Positions 55,417 through 64,000 of a stretch of DNA of 64,000 nucleotides are shown piece by piece. The stretch lies in contig NZ_QJSD01000006.1 of the NCBI RefSeq assembly GCF_003313245.1, positions 62,001 through 126,000 of the forward strand, written 5' to 3'. Made by a program: the position numbers and the translations under genes. Source of the DNA: Primorskyibacter marinus. GTDB lineage: Bacteria; Pseudomonadota; Alphaproteobacteria; Rhodobacterales; Rhodobacteraceae. Position 1 is the first letter of the stretch, and every line of letters starts with the position of its first letter. The notes below the pieces were generated by a model, which was not told where the DNA came from, searched no databases, and saw nothing but the letters and a program-made list of their open reading frames with translations.

Positions 55417-58287
55417 ATGTCCCGCGAACCCCAGATCCCGCTTTCCGAACCTGTGGGTGACCGTATTGAACAGACGACCTGTTACATGTGCGCCTGTCGT
55501 TGCGGGATCAACGTATATCTCAGGGCCGGCCCCGACGGCACACCGCAGGTGCGCTATATCGACGGCAACCGCGATCATCCCGTCAACAAGGGTGTGCTGT
55601 GTGGCAAGGGCAGCGCGGGCATCATGCAGCACTACTCGCCCGCGCGGTTGCGCGCGCCACTGAAGCGGGTCGGCCCGCGCGGGTCCGGCCAGTTTGAAGA
55701 AATCAGCTGGGACGAGGCGCTGGACATTGCCACTGATTGGTTGGGCAGCGTGCGCAAGACCGACCCCAAGCGCATGGCCTTCTTCACCGGGCGCGATCAA
55801 AGCCAATCCCTGACCGGGTTCTGGGCAATGCAATATGGCACACCCAATTTCGCCGCGCATGGCGGTTTCTGTTCGGTCAATATGGCGGCGGGTGGGCTTT
55901 ATACCTTTGGCGGCGCGTTTTGGGAGTTTGGCGATCCCGACTGGGATCTGACCAAGTATTTCATGCTGTTCGGCGTGGCCGAGGATCATGCCAGCAACCC
56001 GATCAAGATCGGCATCGGCAAGCTGAAAGCGCGCGGTGCCAAGGTCGTGTCGGTGAACCCGGTGCGCACCGGCTATAACGCCGTGGCGGATGAATGGGTC
56101 GGGCTGCGCCCCGGCACGGACGGGCTGTTTGTCGGCGCGCTGATACACGAGCTGTTCCGCACCCAGCAGATCGACCTGGACTACCTCGTGCGCTACACCA
56201 ACGCGCCTTGGCTGGTGATCGACGCGCCGGGCACGGATCAGGACGGGCTGTTTGCGCGAGACGCCGACGGCAATCCGATGGTCTGGGACAAGACGACGGA
56301 AACCTATGGCAACGGCAAGGCCGCCGACATCCAGCCCGCACTGACCGGCACCCGCACCCTGCCAGATGGCCGAACAGCCCGACCCGTTTTCGAGCTGATG
56401 GCAGAGCGTTACTTGTCAGACGATTACGCGCCCGAAACGGTCGCAGCCCCCACCGGTCTGGACGCTGAGGAGATCCGTCGCATCGCCGCCGAACTGGCGC
56501 ATGTGGCCTTCAAAGAAGAAATCGTTCTGGATCAGCCTTGGACGGATTGGGCCGGGCGCAAGCATGAGACGATGATCGGGCGGCCCATCTCGATGCACGC
56601 GATGCGGGGGATTTCGGCCCATTCCAACGGGTTTCAGACCTGCCGGATGATCCATATCCTGCAAATCCTGCTTGGCAGCATCGATTGCCCCGGTGGGTTC
56701 CGCTATAAACCACCCTATCCCAAACAGACGCCGCCCAACCTGCTTCCGCATGGGGCTGCGGGCGATATCAAGCCCGAAATGCCGCTTGGCGGGCCGCATC
56801 TGGGCTTTCCGCACGGGCCGGAACATCTGCTGCTGGACGAGGACGGCAACCCCTCGCGTCTGGACAAAGGGTTTAGCTGGGACGCACCTATGTCAGCGCA
56901 TGGTTTGATGCACATGGTCATCAACAACGCCGCCAAGAAAGACCCCTACGGGATCGACGTGCTGTTCATGTATATGGCAAATATGGCGTGGAATTCGTCA
57001 ATGAATGTGCCGGGAACGCTGGATGCGTTAACCGCGAAGGACGAAAACGGCGCCTATGTGATCCCCAGAATCATCTATTCCGATGCCTATTACTCCGAAA
57101 CCGTGCCTTTTGCCGATCTGATCCTGCCAGACACCACCTATCTGGAACGCTGGGATTGCATCAGCCTGCTGGACCGCCCTATTTCCGAGCCGGATATGGT
57201 GGCAGATGCGATTCGTCACCCCGTGGTGAAGCCGGACCGCGACGTGCGCGGCTTTCAGGAAGTGCTGATCGACCTCGCCCACCGGCTGAAGTTTCCCGCC
57301 TTTACCAATGAGGATGGCAGCGCCAAATTTCCGGGCGGCTACCCCGATTACATCGTCAACCACCAGCGCAAACCCGGTATCGGGCCTTTGGCCGGCTGGC
57401 GCGGCAAGGATGGGACCGATTTCGGCACCGGCGTGCCCAACCCCGATCAGCTGAAAAAATACGTCGAGAATGGTGCGTTCCACGCCCATCACCTTGCGCC
57501 CGAGCACGCCTATTTCAAACATGCCAACCGGGGCTATCTGGACTGGGGGATTGCCAAGGGAATCCGTATGTCCGCAGAGCCCACGATCTTTCAACTGTAT
57601 TCCGAACCGTTGCAGAAGTTCCGTCTTGCCGCGATGGGCCATGGCGACCGCCAACCACCAGAGCGGGCGCGCGACCGCATAACCCGCTATTTTGATCCGC
57701 TGCCTTTCTGGTACGAACCGCTGGAAGGCACGTTGATCGACACGGATGCCTATCCGCTGAACGCGATCACCCAACGCCCCATGCATATGTACCATTCCTG
57801 GGGATCACAGAATGCGTGGCTGCGCCAGATCACGGCTGCAAACCGGCTGTATATCCACACCAGTGTCGGGGCCTCTATCGGCGCGAAAGATGACGATTGG
57901 GTCTGGCTGTCTTCGCATCTGGGCCGCGTGAAATGCCAGATCCGTCTGATGGAGGGTGTCAACCCGCACACCGTCTGGACCTGGAACGCCATTGGCAAGC
58001 GCAAAGGCGCATGGGGGCTGGATGATGACGCACCGGAGAACACCGAAGGCTTTCTTCTCAACCACCTGATTTCGGAACTTCTGCCGAAAGGCGGCGGTGG
58101 CTATCGCTACTCCAATTCCGACCCGATCACAGGGCAGGCCGCATGGTTCGATCTGCGCGTTGCCATCGAAAAGGCCGAAAACACCGGCGCAACGGAGCCA
58201 ATGTTTGAACCTCTTGGCCATGACAGCCAGCCGCCCTCGTCCGAAAAACTTGCCTACGGTGTTCAATTCAGGAAACAGACGACATGA
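55417..58287 (+). CDS. soeA: Cytoplasmic sulfite dehydrogenase molybdopterin subunit SoeA
   Basis: 956 aa from Met 55417 (MSREPQIPL); a GTG at 55387 is an alternative. Complex iron-sulfur molybdoenzyme: [4Fe-4S] ligands Cys22, Cys25, Cys29 and Cys62, an extra Cys27, probable Mo ligand Cys152 (HGGFCSVNMAAGG) and bis-MGD binding segments. There is no twin-arginine signal, matching the cytoplasm-facing SoeABC type known from Allochromatium and roseobacters, and lengths of all three subunits fit. It would oxidise sulfite to sulfate. Other members of the DMSO-reductase family (polysulfide or thiosulfate reductase-like) are the main alternative. Confidence 0.82.
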   Translation: MSREPQIPLSEPVGDRIEQTTCYMCACRCGINVYLRAGPDGTPQVRYIDGNRDHPVNKGVLCGKGSAGIMQHYSPARLRAPLKRVGPRGSGQFEEISWDEALDIATDWLGSVRKTDPKRMAFFTGRDQSQSLTGFWAMQYGTPNFAAHGGFCSVNMAAGGLYTFGGAFWEFGDPDWDLTKYFMLFGVAEDHASNPIKIGIGKLKARGAKVVSVNPVRTGYNAVADEWVGLRPGTDGLFVGALIHELFRTQQIDLDYLVRYTNAPWLVIDAPGTDQDGLFARDADGNPMVWDKTTETYGNGKAADIQPALTGTRTLPDGRTARPVFELMAERYLSDDYAPETVAAPTGLDAEEIRRIAAELAHVAFKEEIVLDQPWTDWAGRKHETMIGRPISMHAMRGISAHSNGFQTCRMIHILQILLGSIDCPGGFRYKPPYPKQTPPNLLPHGAAGDIKPEMPLGGPHLGFPHGPEHLLLDEDGNPSRLDKGFSWDAPMSAHGLMHMVINNAAKKDPYGIDVLFMYMANMAWNSSMNVPGTLDALTAKDENGAYVIPRIIYSDAYYSETVPFADLILPDTTYLERWDCISLLDRPISEPDMVADAIRHPVVKPDRDVRGFQEVLIDLAHRLKFPAFTNEDGSAKFPGGYPDYIVNHQRKPGIGPLAGWRGKDGTDFGTGVPNPDQLKKYVENGAFHAHHLAPEHAYFKHANRGYLDWGIAKGIRMSAEPTIFQLYSEPLQKFRLAAMGHGDRQPPERARDRITRYFDPLPFWYEPLEGTLIDTDAYPLNAITQRPMHMYHSWGSQNAWLRQITAANRLYIHTSVGASIGAKDDDWVWLSSHLGRVKCQIRLMEGVNPHTVWTWNAIGKRKGAWGLDDDAPENTEGFLLNHLISELLPKGGGGYRYSNSDPITGQAAWFDLRVAIEKAENTGATEPMFEPLGHDSQPPSSEKLAYGVQFRKQTT

Positions 58288-59021
58288 CCTGCCTGCCGAA
58301 GACGACCGACAAAAAGCTTGGCCTCGTCATTGATCTGGATATCTGCGTGGGCTGCCACGCTTGCGTGACGTCCTGCAAGGAATGGAACACCGGCGGCTAT
58401 TCTGCACCTTTGTCGGATTTCGATCCTTACGGAGCAGAGCCGGATGGCGCTTGGCTGAACCGTGTGCACAGCTATGAAATCGACAACGATCACTGGAAAG
58501 GCACCGTGCATTTCCCGCGCTCCTGTCTGCATTGCGAGGATGCGGCCTGTGTGACCGTCTGCCCGACCGGGGCCAGTTTCAAACGCGCCTCAGACGGGAT
58601 CGTGCTGGTCAATCCGGACACTTGCATCGGCTGCAAACTGTGTTCCTGGGCCTGTCCCTACGGCGCGCGCGAATACGATCAGGATGACGGCGTGATGAAG
58701 AAATGCACGCTGTGTGTTGACCGGATCTACAATGAAACCCTGCCGGAAGAAGACCGGCAGCCCGCCTGTGTCCGCGCCTGCCCGACCGGCGCGCGGGCGT
58801 TCGGTGATCTGGGTGATCCGGCCAGCGCCGTGTCGCAATCGGTTGAGGAGCGCGGCGGTTTCAACCTTCTGGAAGAATTCGGCTACAAGCCGGTCAACAA
58901 ATACCTGCCACCGCGCAAGGGATCCGATCACGCGCCCGCGGTGCCAACGACGCCCGCCAAGACCACCGGTGCGCCCATCGAAAAACTCTTTGCCTGGGCC
59001 GACCGGGCGCTTAGCCGCTGA
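58284..59021 (+). CDS. soeB: Sulfite dehydrogenase iron-sulfur subunit SoeB
   Basis: 245 aa; its ATG overlaps the soeA stop. Four Cys clusters for four [4Fe-4S] centres: CVGCHACVTSC, CLHCEDAACVTVCP, CIGCKLCSWACP and CTLCVDRIYN with CVRACP. It relays electrons from the molybdenum subunit to the membrane subunit. The 50-residue C-terminal tail is family-typical. Confidence 0.88.
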   Translation: MTCLPKTTDKKLGLVIDLDICVGCHACVTSCKEWNTGGYSAPLSDFDPYGAEPDGAWLNRVHSYEIDNDHWKGTVHFPRSCLHCEDAACVTVCPTGASFKRASDGIVLVNPDTCIGCKLCSWACPYGAREYDQDDGVMKKCTLCVDRIYNETLPEEDRQPACVRACPTGARAFGDLGDPASAVSQSVEERGGFNLLEEFGYKPVNKYLPPRKGSDHAPAVPTTPAKTTGAPIEKLFAWADRALSR

Positions 59022-59033
59022 GGGACGCGCCAC

Positions 59034-59972
59034 ATGCATCCCGCCTATTCCGTCATCCTTTTCACCACCTCCTCGGGCGCGGGCTACGGTCTGCTGTTCT
59101 GGGTCTCGATTGCTTTGATGACCGGCGATATGCCGCACACGCATTGGTCTTTCTTCTTCACCTTCGCGCTGGCAGTTGCACTGATCACCTTTGGACTGCT
59201 GGCCTCGACCTTCCACCTTGGCCACCCGGAGCGGGCATGGCGCGCGCTGTCCCAATGGCGGTCCTCGTGGCTGTCACGCGAAGGTGTGACAGCGCTGGCG
59301 ACCTATTTACCCGTCGGCCTACTGGGCCTTCTGTCGCTGCTGAAAATCACCACCGGGGCAGAGCCGTTTCTGGCCTTGCTTTGCGCAATGGGCGCGGTCG
59401 CGACGGTTTGGTGTACCGGCATGATCTACGCATCCTTGCGCACCATCAAGGAATGGAACCTGACGCTGGTGCCGGTCGTCTATCTGGCGCTTGGTGCCGC
59501 TTCGGGCGGGTTGCTGATGGGGCTAATGACATCAATATTCGGCGGCCAAAACCGTTGGCAGGGCGCGGCAACCCTGTTGGCGCTAGGCGTCGTGCTGGTG
59601 CTGAAGCTCGTCTATTATCGGCATATCGACTCTGATGACGGGGCGTACACCGCCGCGCAAGCGCTGGGGATGGGTACAAAGAGCATTCGCCAAATCGACC
59701 CGCCGCACACACGGCCCAATTACGTCATGCGCGAGATGGGCTATGACGTTGCCCGACGCCATGCGCTGCGGTTGCGATGGCTGGGGCTGCTCTGTCTGAT
59801 TGCTATTCCGCTGGTATCGATTTTGCTGGGCATGATGGCTGGTCTGCCAATGCTGTTTCCGTATCTCGTCGCCGTCATCACCGCCGCAATCGGACTGATG
59901 CTGGAGCGATGGTTGTTCTTCGCCGAAGCCACGCATGTCGCGATGCTCTACTACGGCGCGCCCCGGGCTTGA
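59034..59972 (+). CDS. soeC: Sulfite dehydrogenase membrane anchor SoeC (DmsC/NrfD-like)
   Basis: 312 aa with about eight hydrophobic helices of the DmsC family. Ser/Thr- and Gly-rich first helix (SVILFTTSSGAGYGLLF), STFHLGHPERAWRALSQWRSSWLSREG motif and KLVYYRHID. It anchors the complex to the inner membrane and hands electrons to quinone. GAGGGA precedes the start, 12 nt after soeB. Confidence 0.88.
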   Translation: MHPAYSVILFTTSSGAGYGLLFWVSIALMTGDMPHTHWSFFFTFALAVALITFGLLASTFHLGHPERAWRALSQWRSSWLSREGVTALATYLPVGLLGLLSLLKITTGAEPFLALLCAMGAVATVWCTGMIYASLRTIKEWNLTLVPVVYLALGAASGGLLMGLMTSIFGGQNRWQGAATLLALGVVLVLKLVYYRHIDSDDGAYTAAQALGMGTKSIRQIDPPHTRPNYVMREMGYDVARRHALRLRWLGLLCLIAIPLVSILLGMMAGLPMLFPYLVAVITAAIGLMLERWLFFAEATHVAMLYYGAPRA

Positions 59973-59980
59973 CCCGGGGC
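59960..59980. repeat. REP-like palindrome overlapping the soeC stop
   Basis: 8-bp perfect stem GCCCCGGG/CCCGGGGC, loop CTTGA, includes the soeC TGA. The wording resembles short palindromes dispersed in many alphaproteobacterial genomes. It could also slow or end transcription. Confidence 0.55.
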
Positions 59981-60035
59981 CTTGCGGGCTTTCTCGACTG
60001 GCAGATCGACGACACCCCGCACGAAAAAGCAAGCA

Positions 60036-61568
60036 TCAGCGCCGAGCTTCTTCCAGCACTTCCGACGGCGGTGCGCCGGTTTCCGGGCCAGGCTGGCTTG
60101 CGGTACTTTCCGGTTCGACAATCTCTGCTTCTTCGGCTTCCGCGGGATCTTCGATCACCTCTGCTTCGGGCGACTCCGCGGTTTTGTCGTCCAGGGCACC
60201 GACGATCAATGGCAGCATGCCAGCGCCGGTTGGTGCCGCCATCTGCGATTCATTCGGGACGGCCCAGGACAGGGTGTCAAAGCTTTGACAATTCGAACAG
60301 ACCGGCGCCCATTTGGTGTGAATGGAATGACAATTGTCACAAACCCATTGCGGCCCACGAGGTGCCGTGACGGCCTTGGCCAACCAGCCTTTGACCACGG
60401 TATCGCTGGCACCTTCGCCACGCTCGATCGCCGCCATGATCGTCAGCACCCGCGCATCCGCGTCGATTTCGTGCAGATCGCCCAAGGCACGGCGCGCCGC
60501 GGGAAAATCCTCGGCGGCGATGTGCAACTCCGCCATCAGCAGTTTGGTCTCGCGGTGGTCCGGTTGCAGCTTAACCAGTTGTTGAAACCGTTTCAGACGC
60601 TCCTGGGGTGTTTCGTTTGGCACGATGGCAGCAAACGCCCCGGCAATTTCTGGATGTGGGCGCACTTCCCAAGCTTTCTTGAGCACTCGCACCGCATAGC
60701 GTGGCTTGCCCTGCTCGATATAGCCCTGTGCCGCCAAAACTGCGGCAGGGATAAGATCCGGCGACAGGCGGTTGGCCTCGATCGCGGCCACGCGGGCATC
60801 AATCGTCTTGCCTTCTTCCAATACGTCCTTGGCCTCGGACAGCGCCAGAACCGCATCACGTCGTTTGTGGACATCGCGCGGCATCGTGCCGGATTTTAGC
60901 TTTGCATTCAGTGTTTTACGCGCACCTGACCAGTCTTCTTTCTGCGCCTGAAGCTGCAACAGAACGTCTTGGGTTTCTTCGTGCTGCGGCTTGATGGCGA
61001 ATGCGCGCTCCGCCAGCTTCAGCGCAACATCGGTTTCGCCTGCCGCCAGTTTTTGCTTCATGATCCCGCGCACGCCGACAAAGCGCGTGGCATCGTTCTG
61101 TATCAGCTTCTTGTAGACCTGTTCGGCCTTCACACGATCCCCGCTCATTTCGGCGGCCTGCGCCGTGATAAGATCGGTCAGTTCGGGCTTTTGCAGATAA
61201 CGCTCCGCCTTGGACGCCTTGGCCATTGCCAGCCGCCCCTCGCCCGAGGCCAGCGCCATCATGCCTTCGCTGAGCGCCTGAAACCCTTTACGTTCCCGGT
61301 TACGGTCAAAATAACGCGAAATCGCGGTTTCATCGCCGTTGAGAAAACGCAGCGTGGCGATCAGTAGAGAGAACAGTTTGAGAAACACCCAGACGGCGAG
61401 GATCAGCAGCAGAGCGCCAATCACCGATTGCAGCGGACCAAGCGTGTATTCCTCGCCTCCGGCGGTGATCTGAATACCCCCGTCGGTTTCCAGAAGATAA
61501 CCCGCCCCGAGGGTCAGTGCCGCCACAATGGCGACGAAGATCAGTATCTTGATAAGCGACCAAAGCAT
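60036..61568 (-). CDS. hemY: HemY-family TPR membrane protein with C-terminal zinc ribbon
   Basis: 510 aa. Two N-terminal membrane helices (about 6-26 and 46-68) then TPR-like helical repeats (AKASKAERYLQKPELTDLITAQAAEMSGD...). A zinc-ribbon-like CDNCHSIHTKWAPVCSNC lies at about residue 400, followed by an acidic disordered tail. This is the enterobacterial-type HemY, not protoporphyrinogen oxidase; in alphaproteobacteria it is encoded next to the Mic60-like gene and linked to haem genes and membrane organisation. AAGGAA precedes the start. Confidence 0.88.
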   Translation of the reverse strand: MLWSLIKILIFVAIVAALTLGAGYLLETDGGIQITAGGEEYTLGPLQSVIGALLLILAVWVFLKLFSLLIATLRFLNGDETAISRYFDRNRERKGFQALSEGMMALASGEGRLAMAKASKAERYLQKPELTDLITAQAAEMSGDRVKAEQVYKKLIQNDATRFVGVRGIMKQKLAAGETDVALKLAERAFAIKPQHEETQDVLLQLQAQKEDWSGARKTLNAKLKSGTMPRDVHKRRDAVLALSEAKDVLEEGKTIDARVAAIEANRLSPDLIPAAVLAAQGYIEQGKPRYAVRVLKKAWEVRPHPEIAGAFAAIVPNETPQERLKRFQQLVKLQPDHRETKLLMAELHIAAEDFPAARRALGDLHEIDADARVLTIMAAIERGEGASDTVVKGWLAKAVTAPRGPQWVCDNCHSIHTKWAPVCSNCQSFDTLSWAVPNESQMAAPTGAGMLPLIVGALDDKTAESPEAEVIEDPAEAEEAEIVEPESTASQPGPETGAPPSEVLEEARR

Positions 61569-61578
61569 TCCGGGTTCC

Positions 61579-63069
61579 TTACTGGGTGTTCAGTTGCTGC
61601 GAAACCGCCGCAAGGGCGGCCACCGCATCACGACGCGCCTGCGCCCGCGCAGTCCATACCGACAACGCCTCGCGCGCGGGGGCTGGCAAAGACTCTATTT
61701 CAGTCAGCGCTGCGTCAAGATCACCGTCACGCTGCGCGGCCTCGGCGCGTGACAGGATCGCGTCAGCGTCGTTGCCTTCCTTCGGCACGACCGACCGCGC
61801 ACCCAATTGTTCGCGCAAGAAATTGCTAAACCGACCACCGCCCTCATCAGCAGCGCCTGCATCGCGCGCGGCTGAAAGCGCAGCGCGCGACGCACCGGGG
61901 AACTGATCGGATAGTTCGGTTTGGGTCGCGACACCTTCATCCGCCACCGAAGAAAGTGCTTCGGGAATGCTGCCCGTTGCCTGTTGCAACTGCGCGGCGG
62001 CATCGGCAAAGGGTGTACCCTCTGTCAACGCGCTGGAGATTTGCGCCAAGGCAGCGCGCGCCTGCGTCAACTGCGCGGTTTCACTGGCGGCCTCTTCCAT
62101 TTCAGTGGCCTCCGCCAACATCGCTTCGACCTCTTCGCGCTGCGTCTGAATGGCGGCGCGCATTGCATCAAGCTCGCGCTCATAGGCCTGGATGGCTTCG
62201 GGTGAGACGCTTTCTTCGACCGGGCGTTTTTCCAATGCCGTCAGGCGCCCCTCCAAAGCCTCCACATTGCCGGCCAGTCCTTCAAGACGCTGATTGGCCC
62301 CATTGGCCGTCGCCGCAGCATCGCTGGCTTGTGTTGACAGGGCATCGACGTCAATTCCGCTTACGCGTTCCTCGACCGCGGTCGTTCTGGCATCCAAATC
62401 TGCTATGGCCGCGCCATGGGTTTCCAGCGTCGCAAGCGTATCAACGACAAACGGATCTTCTCCCGTCTGCACGCCCGGAAACGGCCAGCCTTCCGGAACG
62501 ACATACCGCGCGGCGGCGAAACCGATGATTGCGGCGGCAACACCGCCCAAAAGCAGCGGCAGAAAGCCCGCCTTTTTCACGACGGTCTGCGTGACCTGCG
62601 GTGCCGCGGCCGACGCTTCCGCGTATGGTCTGTCCGTCGATGGGCCAGACTCGTTCGATGCCGCGGAAAAGCCTTCGGCCTCCGGCGGCTCCGGGTCTTC
62701 GAACGGTGTGGGATCGTAGGTATCGTCCGGCTCTTCCAGAGGGTCTTCGTCGAACGCGCCTTCGGACCGGTCAAAGTCATTATCGGTCAGGTCGGCCTCG
62801 TCGAAGTCTTCATCCGCGTCAGGCACGGCTTCCACGGCAGCAACGCCATCGTCGCCCTCAACCACCTCGGCATCCGTCAGTTCGGCGGCATCTTCGGCCT
62901 CGTCTCCGGGAACGGCTTCTACCGCCGAGGCCCCTTCAGCCAAATCGTCATCAACTGGTGGCTCTGACCCGGTGGAGGCATCCTCCACCACGGCGGCATA
63001 CTTTATTTCGTCGACGTCCGAAGATTTCTTGATCTTGTCCGACCCGCCCGATTTTTCATCGTCTGCCAC
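61579..63069 (-). CDS. Mic60/mitofilin-like inner membrane protein
   Basis: 496 aa from a GTG at 63069 (VADDEKSGGSDK), backed by AAGGTGG six bases upstream; an ATG 15 codons further upstream lacks a ribosome site. A long acidic disordered N-terminus (to about 165), one membrane helix (about 180-200), then Ala/Glu-rich coiled coil (about 215-345) and a C-terminal mitofilin-like helical domain. The alphaproteobacterial Mic60 homologue shapes intracytoplasmic membranes or contacts to the outer membrane. It lies 10 nt upstream of hemY and 53 nt after hemD, the conserved order. Confidence 0.82.
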   Translation of the reverse strand: MADDEKSGGSDKIKKSSDVDEIKYAAVVEDASTGSEPPVDDDLAEGASAVEAVPGDEAEDAAELTDAEVVEGDDGVAAVEAVPDADEDFDEADLTDNDFDRSEGAFDEDPLEEPDDTYDPTPFEDPEPPEAEGFSAASNESGPSTDRPYAEASAAAPQVTQTVVKKAGFLPLLLGGVAAAIIGFAAARYVVPEGWPFPGVQTGEDPFVVDTLATLETHGAAIADLDARTTAVEERVSGIDVDALSTQASDAAATANGANQRLEGLAGNVEALEGRLTALEKRPVEESVSPEAIQAYERELDAMRAAIQTQREEVEAMLAEATEMEEAASETAQLTQARAALAQISSALTEGTPFADAAAQLQQATGSIPEALSSVADEGVATQTELSDQFPGASRAALSAARDAGAADEGGGRFSNFLREQLGARSVVPKEGNDADAILSRAEAAQRDGDLDAALTEIESLPAPAREALSVWTARAQARRDAVAALAAVSQQLNTQ

Positions 63070-63122
63070 GTGTTGCCACCTTTTTGATTCACGTTTCCCA
63101 AAAGGGATTTGCACAGTTTAGC

Positions 63123-63851
63123 TTACTGTGCGTCTTCCCTCCCCTCAACCCACCTGTCTGCGTCCAACAGTCTCTGCACGGTGCGGCGCATGGAATCCGC
63201 GCTTGGATGCGCCGCAATATCAACCCTTTGGACCGCGATCTGTTCCAAGGATTCCGCGACTGCATCGCTCATTGCGACGACGGCCACGGGCGTCGTAATG
63301 ACGGCCTGTGCCTGAAACAGCGCCGCGGTCCTTGGCGAAAACAACGGCGCGATCACCGCTCGGTTGCCACATAGCACCGAGATCGCATCCTTGTTCAGAG
63401 ACATCGCCTTCTGATCGTAAAGAACCACCGCTTGCGTGTCTATCCCGGCGGCAACAAGCGCGTCCGCGACACCCCCCCGCGCATGTCTGCCTCGCGCATG
63501 AACCAGCGGCACAGTCGGGGCCGCCCGTATTATCATGGGGATCATGTCTGCCGCCGTGCCTTGCGCGCAGATGGGATCAAAGCCAATGGCCCGCGCCGCA
63601 CGGCCTGTCGCCTCGCCGACCGCGAAACAAGGATGATGAACCTGACCGCCAAGCGCCTGCCATGCTCTCACACCGTTGATAGAGGTGAAGATCACCCCGC
63701 AATCCGCGGCAATGGGCGGCAGGCTTTCAGCGACCTGCACATCGAATAGCGGCGAAATGACCAGATCGAAGCACCCCCGAAGAGTGCCGGCAAAAGCGCG
63801 CGAATCCGGCTCGGGTCTTGTCATCAAAAGAACAGGCTGGCACCGGGACAT
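63123..63851 (-). CDS. hemD: Uroporphyrinogen-III synthase
   Basis: 242 aa from Met 63851; the longer frame upstream overlaps tsaD DNA. Family features: LLMTRPEPDSRAF, FTSINGVRAW, FAVGEATGRAARAIGF, ARGRHARGGVADAL and LFSPRTAALF. It closes and inverts hydroxymethylbilane to uroporphyrinogen III in the cytoplasm, for haem and B12. HemD is weakly conserved but these motifs and the hemD-mic60-hemY order support it. Divergent from tsaD (72 nt). Confidence 0.9.
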   Translation of the reverse strand: MSRCQPVLLMTRPEPDSRAFAGTLRGCFDLVISPLFDVQVAESLPPIAADCGVIFTSINGVRAWQALGGQVHHPCFAVGEATGRAARAIGFDPICAQGTAADMIPMIIRAAPTVPLVHARGRHARGGVADALVAAGIDTQAVVLYDQKAMSLNKDAISVLCGNRAVIAPLFSPRTAALFQAQAVITTPVAVVAMSDAVAESLEQIAVQRVDIAAHPSADSMRRTVQRLLDADRWVEGREDAQ

Positions 63852-63923
63852 GCAAACACCGGGATTGTGAGAAACAGACCAGAGTGTTACCTGCCATTTG
63901 ACGTGCAAGCAACGGCTAGGCAT

Positions 63924-64000
63924 ATGACAGACCGTCTGACCATCCTTGGAATCGAAAGCAGCTGCGATGATACGGCGGCGGCCGTTCTGCGGCATGAGGC
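63924..64000 (+). CDS. tsaD: tRNA A37 threonylcarbamoyltransferase TsaD, N-terminus (3' end outside window)
   Basis: Only the first 25 codons are visible: MTDRLTILGIESSCDDTAAA, with the universal TsaD/Kae1 GIESSCDDT motif. The enzyme makes the t6A base of ANN-decoding tRNAs. Divergent from hemD, as in many alphaproteobacteria. Confidence 0.93.
   Translation, partial: MTDRLTILGIESSCDDTAAAVLRHE

Overview
The window looks like chromosomal DNA of a marine alphaproteobacterium of the Rhodobacteraceae, most likely the Roseobacter group. The signs are high GC and tight operons; a hemD - Mic60-like - hemY block divergent from tsaD at the right end; a fliL/fliF flagellar block with a MotE-type gene; a complete beta-hydroxyaspartate cycle (bhcRABCD) for glyoxylate; and a soeABC-type cytoplasmic sulfite dehydrogenase. 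Species cannot be named from sequence alone. No rRNA, tRNA or CRISPR array was recognised.

Layout. 1-1650: end of a PqiB-like MCE gene and its lipoprotein partner. 1736-4973: oxyR divergent from katG. 5389-7539: DEAD-box RNA helicase with a Gly/Lys/Pro repeat tail. 7701-10673: exported protein with six haem motifs, followed by an IS3 transposase remnant. 11229-12410: orphan CofD/YvcK-like gene. 12450-17252: flagellar block (motE-like, small membrane protein and fliL leftward; fliF, fliH-like, fliN, fliP rightward). 17561-26186: accessory four-gene cassette of subtilisin-like protein, trypsin-like protein with a STAND-like tail, STAND ATPase, and a trypsin/endonuclease fusion. 26381-38057: carbohydrate region with a CUT2 ABC transporter, UxaA-like dehydratase, GntR regulator, aldo/keto reductase, FucU/RbsD mutarotase, mannitol dehydrogenase-family enzyme, DadA-like oxidase and D-lyxose isomerase-like cupin. 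38315-40731: galE and a soluble GAF histidine kinase. 40759-46322: a second accessory unit, TIR-domain protein plus nSTAND ATPase with C-terminal WD40 repeats. 46742-48244: NCS2 nucleobase permease. 48568-55332: GAPDH paralogue, small unknown gene, bhcD-C-B-A and the divergent regulator bhcR. 55417-59972: soeABC. 60036-64000: hemY-like, Mic60-like, hemD and the start of tsaD.

How the genes work together. BhcA-D turn glyoxylate plus glycine into oxaloacetate; a GAPDH gene in the same run of genes would suit the gluconeogenesis needed on C2 substrates. SoeABC next door would oxidise sulfite released from organosulfonates; both fit use of dissolved organic matter in the sea. oxyR/katG form a peroxide response unit.

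The strongest candidates for an undescribed system are the two accessory units. The 17.5-26.2 kb cassette puts three protease-fold proteins and a DRGH-motif nuclease around one STAND ATPase, and none has an evident export signal. This suggests an intracellular sensor that starts a proteolytic cascade releasing a nuclease. Two oddities are specific: the subtilisin-like protein has Thr where the nucleophile Ser is expected, and the second protein carries a STAND-like domain without a P-loop. The 40.8-46.3 kb TIR plus STAND-WD40 pair is a second NLR-like unit. Their role in conflict or phage defence is inferred from domain content only.
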